Shown one piece after another: positions 13,538 through 19,645 of a stretch of DNA of 19,645 bases. The notes beneath the pieces are model-generated. The model was not told the origin of the DNA, made no database searches, and worked only from the letters and a program-made list of their open reading frames with translations. Position numbers and translations under genes: made by a program. Numbering within the stretch: position 1 is the first letter of the stretch; each line of letters begins with the position of its first letter. The DNA lies in NCBI GenBank assembly GCA_023412755.1, contig JAEZCB010000168.1, forward strand, positions 1 to 19,645, in the 5' to 3' direction. The DNA comes from Bacteroidota bacterium. Its GTDB lineage: Bacteria > Bacteroidota > Bacteroidia > Flavobacteriales_F > PHOS-HE28.

Positions 13538-14023
13538 ATGCGATCGGGATACCGATCGATGATGGAACACCTCAGAACGGTACCAACGATCACCCATGCC
13601 TTGCTCGACCATCTTACCGCGATCGTTCTGATCGTATCCCCCTGGATCCTTGATTACCATATGGTACGTGGCGCCGCTGTGAATAGTGCCATGGTCTTCG
13701 GTGGATGCCTGGCGGCCTGCAACCTGCTCACTGCACACGAACTGGGGCTATACCCACTGCTCTCGATGCGCCGTCATTTCCAATTGGATGTGATCCTGGG
13801 CGTACTGCTGGCCGCCAGTCCCTGGCTGCTCGGTTTCCATGATCGGGTGTACCTGCCGCATGTGATCGCTGGTTCCATCATCACCCTGCTTCCGCTGTTC
13901 TCTGTGCGCAGACCATTCGATGGATCCATCTACACAGAAGTGGTGATCCGTGCAGGCAAAGCGGAGGTGATCCGGTATGCACGCTCTTCGGAAAGCTCTG
14001 GTACCATGGGGCCTTGGGAGTAG
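13538..14023 (+). CDS. SPW-motif integral membrane protein
   Basis: 161-residue protein with four predicted membrane helices (about 20-38, 46-66, 83-100, 104-122). It holds two copies of the SPW motif, VSPWILDY at 33-40 and ASPWLLGF at 93-100, the mark of SPW-repeat proteins: each motif ends the first helix of a two-helix repeat. The C-terminal about 38 residues are soluble. The role of the family is unknown. Starts at 13538, 13559 or 13562 are possible; the later ones remove a basic N-terminal stretch. It follows the ligase stop by 15 bases and could be read on the same transcript, though no functional link is evident. Confidence 0.78.
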   Translation: MRSGYRSMMEHLRTVPTITHALLDHLTAIVLIVSPWILDYHMVRGAAVNSAMVFGGCLAACNLLTAHELGLYPLLSMRRHFQLDVILGVLLAASPWLLGFHDRVYLPHVIAGSIITLLPLFSVRRPFDGSIYTEVVIRAGKAEVIRYARSSESSGTMGPWE

Positions 14024-14329
14024 GCCGCCCAGTTGTATGTGGAGTACAGACCACTCATCGCGCACCGCGGATCCACAGTATTTCCACGATCACCACTCCT
14101 CCATCGCCTGTCCCCGGAACGCCACAGCCTGTGGAGCACCATTCCTTTTTCCAGCGATCGGGAAAGCGGTTCATCCGTTTTGAGGCACAGAGTCCATTGA
14201 TCTGGACAAACCTCTGGGGATCCGCTTCCACACTGCGAAAAACGAGGATCATGTGGCATATGATCGGCCTATCCCCAGACACAGGAATAAGTGAGGATCA
14301 CTACCGAACAAGATCAACAAAATACAGCC
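14024..14329. other. 306-base stretch without a firm gene
   Basis: No recognised gene. The best candidate is a - strand frame from a GTG at 14282 (75 codons) or ATG at 14252 (65 codons) to 14055, with acceptable codon use and an interesting C-terminal GDGGVVIVEILWIRG, but I know no homologue. A + strand frame overlaps it (14014-14349) and runs into the signal peptide of the next gene out of frame, so it is unlikely. The promoter of the MORN_2 gene should lie near the right end; no clear TAnnTTTG box was found. Confidence 0.4.
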
Positions 14330-14827
14330 ATGAAAACCCTTACCAATAAGATCATGATCGCTGCGATGATGACAGCGATCTGCGCAACTCCAACAGCTTT
14401 CGCACAAGACGCTCATATACCACTCCAGCTTACCGTGAATGACGGCGAGGTACGCCAGGACAAGATCGGTTGGGATCTGCGTACGCCTGCGAGCAAGAAT
14501 GATAAGGTAGTGTACTATCGTACCATAACAGCCGCCAACGGGTTCTATGATGTGGTGGTGAAGGACAAGGACGGAAACCTGCGGATGACAGGCCGCTTTC
14601 TGGATCAGGATGCCACATTGGCGGACGGCCAGTTCACATTCTACTATCCGAATGGTAATGTGGAAAGCAGCGGCTTGTACTCCAACAATGTGAAGGCAGG
14701 CACCTGGCTCCGTTATGCGGAGGATGGAAGCCCCAAGGCGGAACGGAATTATACCGGAATGACCTGGGAGGACATGGCTGTCAAGCTTGGTGTCTCTGAA
14801 AAAGCCGAACTGGCGGAGACCAACTAA
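14330..14827 (+). CDS. secreted MORN_2-repeat protein
   Basis: 165-residue exported protein. Residues 1-26 are a signal peptide (basic start, ICATPTAFAQ end). The mature part has MORN_2-type repeats: GNLRMTGRFLD, DGQFTFYYPNGNVESSGLY and NNVKAGTWLRYAEDGSPKAE, the pattern G.w..Y...G.......Y seen in YwqK-like proteins of Bacteroidota. These are often labelled antitoxin, but no toxin gene is adjacent and export makes that unlikely. The frame opens earlier at 14291, but ATG 14330 lies directly before the signal peptide. A strong terminator follows 19 bases after the stop, so it closes its transcript. Confidence 0.82.
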   Translation: MKTLTNKIMIAAMMTAICATPTAFAQDAHIPLQLTVNDGEVRQDKIGWDLRTPASKNDKVVYYRTITAANGFYDVVVKDKDGNLRMTGRFLDQDATLADGQFTFYYPNGNVESSGLYSNNVKAGTWLRYAEDGSPKAERNYTGMTWEDMAVKLGVSEKAELAETN

Positions 14828-14846
14828 GCGCCCTGGTGATCGGAGG

Positions 14847-14880
14847 GATCCCGGCTACTTTGGTGGCCGGGATCTTTTTT
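14847..14880 (+). terminator. Rho-independent terminator after MORN_2 gene
   Basis: Perfect 9-bp stem GATCCCGGC/GCCGGGATC (extendable to 12 bp with one T-G pair and a TTTG loop), followed by six T residues. The T run overlaps the stop codon of the convergent - strand gene. No T run follows on the - strand, so it is one-directional. Confidence 0.9.
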
Positions 14881-15418
14881 ATTCTCCTTTCTGGCCTACG
14901 AAATGATCCTCCTTCTCCTCGAACAACACGTTAAAGCTGGTAAGCGTGCCATAGCAGCGGGTTATATACTGCTGCAACTCCACCTTCTCCATCTCTGAAA
15001 GACCCTTGCTCGCATTGATCTTCTGCTCCATCACCCGGAACCGATCACGGATCATCACGATCTTATGGAAGAACTCCTCGATCGGAAGTTCCTTCGACTT
15101 CATTGAGCCATCCCTCGGCCTCAGCTCCAGGATGCCACCGTGGTAACGTCTGGCCAATTCCACCGGCCTATCCGTGGCCATTTTTTTCTCCAGCACTTCC
15201 TCCAAGGCTTTCTTCACCGCACCCAGATCCAGTTCATCGCTGGCTATTTCAGGTCCCGGGGCTATTGTCACTAGACCAGGGAAGGACCTGCTGATCGGTT
15301 GTTCGCCATGCTCCTTGAAGAACACATGAACCGTTCGCGCATCCATTTCATACACCACGCCTATTCCGAGCGTAGGATGCTTCACCCGCGCCCCAATGCC
15401 GATATCGTACAACTCCAT
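14879..15418 (-). CDS. conserved hypothetical with CarD/Tudor-like N-terminus
   Basis: 179-residue cytoplasmic protein. Residues about 5-50 (IGARVKHPTLGIGVVYEMD...VHVFFKEHG) resemble the small beta-barrel at the start of CarD/TRCF RNA-polymerase-interacting domains and UvrD-type Tudor domains (V.HP..G.GVV). The rest is helical: a charged segment at 65-82, then FFHKIVMIRDRFRVMEQKINA and a tail MEKVELQQYITRCYGTLTSFNVLF that I recall as conserved in Bacteroidota hypotheticals. The function is not established. Its ATG is two bases after the stop of the Gre-like gene, so the two are one operon; RNA-polymerase or DNA binding is inferred from both. It converges with the MORN_2 gene. Confidence 0.75.
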   Translation of the reverse strand: MELYDIGIGARVKHPTLGIGVVYEMDARTVHVFFKEHGEQPISRSFPGLVTIAPGPEIASDELDLGAVKKALEEVLEKKMATDRPVELARRYHGGILELRPRDGSMKSKELPIEEFFHKIVMIRDRFRVMEQKINASKGLSEMEKVELQQYITRCYGTLTSFNVLFEEKEDHFVGQKGE

Positions 15419-15420
15419 GT

Positions 15421-15885
15421 TCAGTAGACCTCTACTATGTTATACACTATGCCATTGAACGTAACACTATCACCGGCCTTCTTGCCAAGCATGGCCTGGA
15501 TAAGGGGCGCCCTGGGGGTGACACCCAGAAAAGGGATGTCCTGCACCTGGAACTCCTCCACGCTCGCGGCGATCAGGAAATTCCGCTTATCCGTGCGCAC
15601 CATGGCGCCATATTGAATGCTGGGCAGCTTCGTATGCGGATCGATCTGCTCCAGCCGGTCAAGGTCCTGCTGCAGATGTTCCAACTGTTCGCTCAACGAG
15701 TTCATCAGCTCCACATCGGAGCCATGTGTGCTTTCCGTCTGGCTCGCACTTTCAGCATTGTCGTCCCCAATGGTCACCGCGTGCAGATCCTTGATCCGCT
15801 CACGCAATTCATCGGCCGTTGCCTGCATTCGGGCGCGGGCCGCCTCCAGCACGCCTTCCTTGAGCGTGGTCTTTTCCATGGCCAT
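15421..15885 (-). CDS. GreA/GreB-family transcription factor
   Basis: 154-residue protein built like GreA (158 residues in E. coli): an N-terminal coiled-coil hairpin (about 8-80) and a C-terminal FKBP-like domain. The hairpin turn TIGDDNAESASQ (38-49) keeps acidic residues (Asp41, Asp42, Glu45) where Gre factors hold the tip carboxylates that stimulate RNA cleavage by RNA polymerase. The end APLIQAMLGKKAGDSVTFNG (126-145) matches the GreA C-terminal signature, and IVYNIVEVY closes the domain. Sequence is divergent, so it may be a paralogue with altered activity rather than the main GreA. Such genes are sometimes mislabelled as 3-oxoacyl-ACP synthase. Start at 15885, or ATG 15879. First gene of a two-gene operon. 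Confidence 0.83.
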   Translation of the reverse strand: MAMEKTTLKEGVLEAARARMQATADELRERIKDLHAVTIGDDNAESASQTESTHGSDVELMNSLSEQLEHLQQDLDRLEQIDPHTKLPSIQYGAMVRTDKRNFLIAASVEEFQVQDIPFLGVTPRAPLIQAMLGKKAGDSVTFNGIVYNIVEVY

Positions 15886-15978
15886 AGATAGAATGATGAG
15901 GTACGCAATTTAGGCATGGGATCGGGCGGACCGGTGGAAGCAGGAGTTGAAGACTGGAGCAGACGTTATTTTGTGGCC

Positions 15979-17598
15979 ATGGTGAAGAATATGAGGGTGC
16001 GGCTGCGGAACCTGAAGCTCGAGGACCATATCGCGCTGAAGGCTTCCATGGAGGAGGCATATCCGGATATGAGCGGCAGCATCTGGAGCGAACAACATGT
16101 GAAGAAACTTCTGGACCTATTCCCGGAAGGGCAACTCTGTATAACGATCAACGGGAAAGTGGTGGCCGTGGCCCTATCCATCATCGTGGACTATAGCCTG
16201 TATGGCGATGAGCATGATTACCGCCAGATCACCGGCAACTACACCTTCGACACCCATGACCCCGAAGGCGATGTGCTCTATGGGATAGACGTGTTCGTAC
16301 ATCCGGACTACCGCGGCCTGCGCCTTGCCCGGCGGCTTTACGAGGCGAGAAAAGACCTCTGTGAACGGATCAACCTTAGGAGCATAGTGGCAGGTGGGCG
16401 TATACCGAATTTTTCCAAGTATGCCGACAAGCTGAAGCCACGGGAGTACATCGAAAAGGTGAAGAATAAGGAGATCTATGATCCCACCCTCACCTTCCAG
16501 CTCAGCAATGGCTTCCATGTGATCAAGGTGATGACCGGGTACCTGCCGGGAGACAAAAGTTCACTCGAGTATGCCACGCTGATCGAATGGAAGAACATCT
16601 ACTACGAACAGAAACCAAAGATCGCGGGGCGTGCGCACGAGGTGGTGCGCCTGGGACTGGTGCAATGGCAGATGCGCCTGTTCCCGGACCTCAATTCGCT
16701 TCACGAACAGATGGAGTTCTTCGTTGATGCTGTAAGCAGCTACCAGGCCGATTTCTGCCTGTTCCCTGAACTCTTCAACGCGCCGCTGCTTGCCGAATTC
16801 AACCACTTGGACGAGGCCCATGCCATGCGGGAATTGGCACGGTACACGTTGCCATTGCGCGAAAAATTCATGGAACTCGCGATCTCCTACAATGTGAACA
16901 TCATTTCCGGGAGCATGCCGTGGGTGGATGAGCAAGGGCGGTTGCGTAACGTGGGATATCTATGCCGAAGGGATGGGAGTTGGGAAAGGTTCGAAAAGAT
17001 CCACATCACCCCGAACGAACACCAATACTGGGGCATGGCCGGGGGCGATGATGTCAGGGTATTTGAAACGGACTGCGGCAAGATCGGCATCCTGATCTGC
17101 TACGATGTGGAGTTCCCGGAACTCTCCCGGATACTGGCCCTTCAGGGCATGCAGATCCTGTTCGTCCCCTTCCTTACCGACACCCAGAACGGCTACATAC
17201 GCGTACGGCGATGCGCGCAGGCCCGGGCGATCGAGAACGAATGTTACGTGGCCATAGCCGGTAGCGTGGGCAACCTGCCCCGGGTGCAGAACATGGACAT
17301 CCAATTCGCACAAAGCGCCGTCTTCACACCCAGTGACTTCGCCTTCCCTACAAATGGGGTCAAAAGTGAGGCCACACCCAATTCCGAAATGATGCTGATC
17401 GTGGATGTGGACCGTGACCTGCTGAAGGAATTGAACGCCTATGGCAGCGTGCGCAACCTAAGGGACCGGCGCACCGATCTTTACAGTCTGCGCCTGAAAC
17501 ACCAGGATGTGAAGAAGGATATCACCAAGGGAGGCACAACGGGTAGTACCAGGGCGAAGTCCGGTTCAAGGCACGGGCGGGGTCCCACACATGGCTGA
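15979..17598 (+). CDS. GNAT acetyltransferase-nitrilase fusion
   Basis: 539-residue two-domain protein. The N-terminal GNAT domain (about 6-205) has the acetyl-CoA loop region IDVFVHPDYRGLRLARRLYEAR (about 103-124). The C-terminal nitrilase/carbon-nitrogen hydrolase domain (about 222-505) holds the catalytic triad Glu264 (FPELFNAP), Lys340 (FEKIHITPNE) and Cys374 (ILICYDVEFPE). This fusion is known in bacteria; the substrate is not established. A Gly/Ser/Arg-rich tail of about 24 residues follows. The frame opens at 15916, but conserved sequence begins near MVKNMRVRLRNL; ATG 15979 is chosen. TTATTTTG at 15966-15973, near the -7 consensus, ends 5 bases before it, so the mRNA may be leaderless. 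It diverges from the Gre-like gene. Confidence 0.9.
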   Translation: MVKNMRVRLRNLKLEDHIALKASMEEAYPDMSGSIWSEQHVKKLLDLFPEGQLCITINGKVVAVALSIIVDYSLYGDEHDYRQITGNYTFDTHDPEGDVLYGIDVFVHPDYRGLRLARRLYEARKDLCERINLRSIVAGGRIPNFSKYADKLKPREYIEKVKNKEIYDPTLTFQLSNGFHVIKVMTGYLPGDKSSLEYATLIEWKNIYYEQKPKIAGRAHEVVRLGLVQWQMRLFPDLNSLHEQMEFFVDAVSSYQADFCLFPELFNAPLLAEFNHLDEAHAMRELARYTLPLREKFMELAISYNVNIISGSMPWVDEQGRLRNVGYLCRRDGSWERFEKIHITPNEHQYWGMAGGDDVRVFETDCGKIGILICYDVEFPELSRILALQGMQILFVPFLTDTQNGYIRVRRCAQARAIENECYVAIAGSVGNLPRVQNMDIQFAQSAVFTPSDFAFPTNGVKSEATPNSEMMLIVDVDRDLLKELNAYGSVRNLRDRRTDLYSLRLKHQDVKKDITKGGTTGSTRAKSGSRHGRGPTHG

Positions 17599-17643
17599 AA
17601 AACGGCGACCCCGATGCCTGGGCGGATAGGCACCGGGGTCTTT
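17598..17643. terminator. possible bidirectional terminator
   Basis: GACCCCGATGCC (17607-17618) pairs with GGCACCGGGGTC (17629-17640) with one A-C mismatch. On the + strand only three T follow; on the - strand five T follow after a 4-base gap. It lies just beyond the nitrilase-fusion stop and beyond the stop of the - strand 54-aa frame, so it could serve both. Confidence 0.6.
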
Positions 17644-17670
17644 CAACACACACACGAGAACAGGTCTTGG

Positions 17671-17835
17671 TCAACCGGCATGTTCACCGAATGCGTCGTA
17701 TGCCATTAATAGCTCCACATCCTCCTTCACCATTGCGATAACGGTACACTCAGGCACCTGTGGTTCCCTATGGGCGAACAATTGTTCTTCCTCGGTAAGG
17801 CACAGCAATAGGGTAAGTGTTTGGATCGGCCACAT
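17671..17835 (-). CDS. possible small hypothetical protein, 54 aa
   Basis: Open frame of 54 codons from ATG 17835. The product is acidic, starts with a short hydrophobic stretch (IQTLTLLLCL) and continues with TEEEQLFAHREPQVPE and MVKEDVELLMAYDAFGEH. Composition and codon choice (GAG, GTG, CTG, ATC) look coding rather than random, and a hairpin with a - strand T run lies 27 bases beyond the stop. I do not recognise the family. No exact -7 box is seen upstream. Without it, the stretch 17644-17981 between the fusion gene and acs would be 338 bases with no gene. Confidence 0.45.
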   Translation of the reverse strand: MWPIQTLTLLLCLTEEEQLFAHREPQVPECTVIAMVKEDVELLMAYDAFGEHAG

Positions 17836-17981
17836 GGTAGGTTGATGTTGCTTGGCGCAAGTTGAGACGATCGGCCTCCTTTTGTCAAGACGAAACCCTG
17901 TTTTTCCTCGACGAAGATGGTGTTCATTCCGACGAAACGCCCGTTATTCGCCTTGCCGCATCCAGTGCGATCTTCGTCTTC

Positions 17982-19645
17982 ATGAGGATACGCACATATC
18001 AGGAATATCAGCAAGCCTGTGAGCATGCACGCAAGGAACCTGAGGATTTCTGGGCTGGGATCGCCTCAAGCTTCAAATGGCATGTGCCATGGCACCAGGT
18101 GTTCCACAATGATCTGCTTACGCCGGATGTGCGATGGTTCGTGGGTGGCAAGTTGAACATCACCGAGAACTGCCTGGACCGGCACCTGGAACTTAGGGGC
18201 AACAAGCTGGCGCTGATCTGGGAGCCGAACGATCCCAAGGAACGTTACCTCCGCCTTACCTACCGGGAGTTGCATGAACGCGTCTGCCAGTATGCCAACG
18301 TGCTGAAACGGAATGGTGCCAGAAAGGGTGATCGCATCTGCATTTACATGCCGATGATCCCCGAGCTGGTGATCGCCACCCTCGCATGTGCGCGCATCGG
18401 GGCCATACACAGCGTGGTATTCTGTGGTTTCAGCGCACAAAGCCTGCGCGATCGCATACAGGATGCCGGCGCCACCATGGTACTTACCAGCGATGGCCTA
18501 AACCGGGGCCATAAACAGATCCCCGTTAAGCGCGTTGTGGACGAGGCCCTCGAGGATTGTCCTACCGTGAAGAAGGTGATCGTTACCGAGCGTCTTGGCT
18601 GGCAGGTCAACATGCGGCCCGATCGAGATCTCTGGCTTCACGATGAATTGCCGCATGTGGACAAGAATTGTCCGGCGGAATCCATGGATGCGGAAGATCC
18701 CCTCTTCATCCTTTACACCAGTGGCAGCACCGGCAAACCGAAAGGCGTGGTGCATACCTGCGGTGGTTACATGGTATATTCCGCCTACACCTTCCTTAAT
18801 GTTTTCCAATATGAAGAAAGCGATATCTATTGGTGTACGGCGGATGTAGGCTGGATCACCGGACACAGCTACATCATCTATGGCCCACTGCTCAATGGCG
18901 CCACAACGCTGGTATTCGAAGGGGTGCCCACCTTCCCTGATGCGGGCCGCTTCTGGCAGGTGGTGGACAAGCATGGTGTGAACATCTTTTACACCGCACC
19001 AACCGCGATCCGGAGCCTCATGGCCGCAGGGGTCGATCACGTGCTTGCCTATTCGCTGGATTCCCTCAAGGTGATCGGCAGCGTTGGCGAGCCCATCAAT
19101 GAGGAAGCATGGAATTGGTACAAGATCCATGTGGGCAAGGATCGTTGCCCGGTGGTGGATACATGGTGGCAAACGGAGACCGGTGGCATCATGATCAGCT
19201 CGTTGGCCGGTGTCACTGATGAGAAGCCTGCACATGCCGCATGGCCTTTGCCGGGCATCCAGCCCGTGCTGCTCACTGCCGATGGCCAGGAGGTCCCGGA
19301 GAACCTGGTGGAGGGGCTGCTTTGCATGAAATTCCCATGGCCCGGCATGCTGCGCACCACATGGGGTGATCATGAGCGCTGCCGGCAGACCTACTTCAGC
19401 AATTATCCCGGCTACTATTTCACCGGTGATGGTGCGAAACGCGATGATCAGGGCAGGTACCGCATCATCGGCCGGGTGGACGATGTGATCAATGTGAGCG
19501 GGCACCGTTTTGGCACGGCCGAGATCGAAAATGCGATCAACCAGGCGAAGGGCGTGGTGGAAAGCGCAGTGGTGGGTGGCCCCCACAACATCAAGGGCCA
19601 GGGCATCTACGCCTACGTGGGCACTGAGCGGCCGATCCCCACCGA
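17982..19645 (+). CDS. acs: acetyl-CoA synthetase, 3' end outside window
   Basis: AMP-forming acetyl-CoA synthetase, which activates acetate to acetyl-AMP and then acetyl-CoA. 554 residues are present and the frame runs off the right edge; the family is about 630-650 long, so the end with the PKTRSGK acetylation lysine is missing. Visible: FWAGIA near 23, GGKLNITENCLDRHLE (55-70), P-loop YTSGSTGKPKGVVHT (245-259), DVGWITGHSY (288-297), DTWWQTETGG (393-402), YYFTGDGA (478-485) and GRVDDVINVSGHR (497-509). ATG 17982 matches the usual short N-terminus of Bacteroidota enzymes (MRIRTYQEYQQA); the frame is open further upstream but shows no family similarity. The 146 bases upstream show no exact -7 box. 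Confidence 0.96.
   Translation, partial: MRIRTYQEYQQACEHARKEPEDFWAGIASSFKWHVPWHQVFHNDLLTPDVRWFVGGKLNITENCLDRHLELRGNKLALIWEPNDPKERYLRLTYRELHERVCQYANVLKRNGARKGDRICIYMPMIPELVIATLACARIGAIHSVVFCGFSAQSLRDRIQDAGATMVLTSDGLNRGHKQIPVKRVVDEALEDCPTVKKVIVTERLGWQVNMRPDRDLWLHDELPHVDKNCPAESMDAEDPLFILYTSGSTGKPKGVVHTCGGYMVYSAYTFLNVFQYEESDIYWCTADVGWITGHSYIIYGPLLNGATTLVFEGVPTFPDAGRFWQVVDKHGVNIFYTAPTAIRSLMAAGVDHVLAYSLDSLKVIGSVGEPINEEAWNWYKIHVGKDRCPVVDTWWQTETGGIMISSLAGVTDEKPAHAAWPLPGIQPVLLTADGQEVPENLVEGLLCMKFPWPGMLRTTWGDHERCRQTYFSNYPGYYFTGDGAKRDDQGRYRIIGRVDDVINVSGHRFGTAEIENAINQAKGVVESAVVGGPHNIKGQGIYAYVGTERPIPT

Noticed and set aside
14330..14827. Toxin-antitoxin system based on the YwqK-like MORN_2 repeats
   Set aside because: The protein has a signal peptide and no adjacent toxin candidate; the antitoxin label for this family is weakly founded.
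17727..18026. - strand frame of 99 codons across the acs start
   Set aside because: It overlaps the acs 5' end and the better 54-aa frame, and its sequence has no protein-like features beyond a hydrophobic start.
18498..19586. Long - strand open frame of 362 codons
   Set aside because: It lies wholly inside acs on the other strand; acs has all expected motifs, and the antisense product is rich in His, Ile and Gly as expected from a mirrored frame.
1..19645. CRISPR arrays, insertion sequences, integrase/attachment sites or phage genes
   Set aside because: No regularly spaced direct repeats, transposase, recombinase or phage structural motifs were seen; the two tRNA genes have no duplicated 3' ends nearby.

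Overview
The window reads as a stretch of ordinary chromosome from a member of the Bacteroidota, most likely a Flavobacteriales-type lineage with unusually high GC (mid-50s percent by eye; not computed). The clues are promoter -7 boxes of the Bacteroidota form TAnnTTTG in front of several genes and one tRNA, a general lack of Shine-Dalgarno sequences, and families common in the phylum (DUF4920, DUF983, secreted MORN_2-repeat proteins, small outer-membrane barrels, the ligase-associated exonuclease/ligase pair, the GNAT-nitrilase fusion). I saw no insertion sequence, prophage, CRISPR array or rRNA.

Left part (1-5300). A DUF4920 exported protein (-) diverges from a run of + strand genes: a RimB-like retropepsin-fold protease, a GT-C/PMT-like membrane glycosyltransferase whose possible TTG start overlaps the protease stop, a small outer-membrane-barrel protein and a secreted esterase. 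This run converges on a RimK-type ATP-grasp glutamate ligase (-) with a perfect -7 box. RimK adds glutamates to a protein C-terminus and RimB is known to trim them, so writer and eraser sit at the two ends of one 4.4 kb block. A 55-codon membrane protein of the lmo0937 type lies just beyond.

Middle part (5300-10400). On the - strand are folD, a DUF983 zinc-ribbon membrane protein whose -7 box ends only four bases before its ATG (probably leaderless), a lipoprotein-type MsrA, and tRNA-Gly(CCC) with its own terminator. On the + strand are a PhoB/OmpR-type response regulator without a partner kinase, tRNA-Pro(CGG) with promoter and terminator, a class I methyltransferase of unknown substrate, and two very small genes.

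Right part (10350-19645). A zinc-finger protein (-) diverges from a DNA-repair operon: ligase-associated MBL-fold exonuclease plus ATP-dependent DNA ligase, without the Lhr-type helicase and phosphoesterase often found with them. Then come an SPW-motif membrane protein, a secreted MORN_2 protein with a clear terminator, a - strand pair formed by a GreA/GreB-like factor and a protein with a CarD/Tudor-like N-terminus, a GNAT-nitrilase fusion, a possible 54-aa gene, and acetyl-CoA synthetase running off the right edge.

No clear new defence or biosynthetic system is present. The two gene sets most worth following are the RimB...RimK block and the Gre-like/CarD-like pair.
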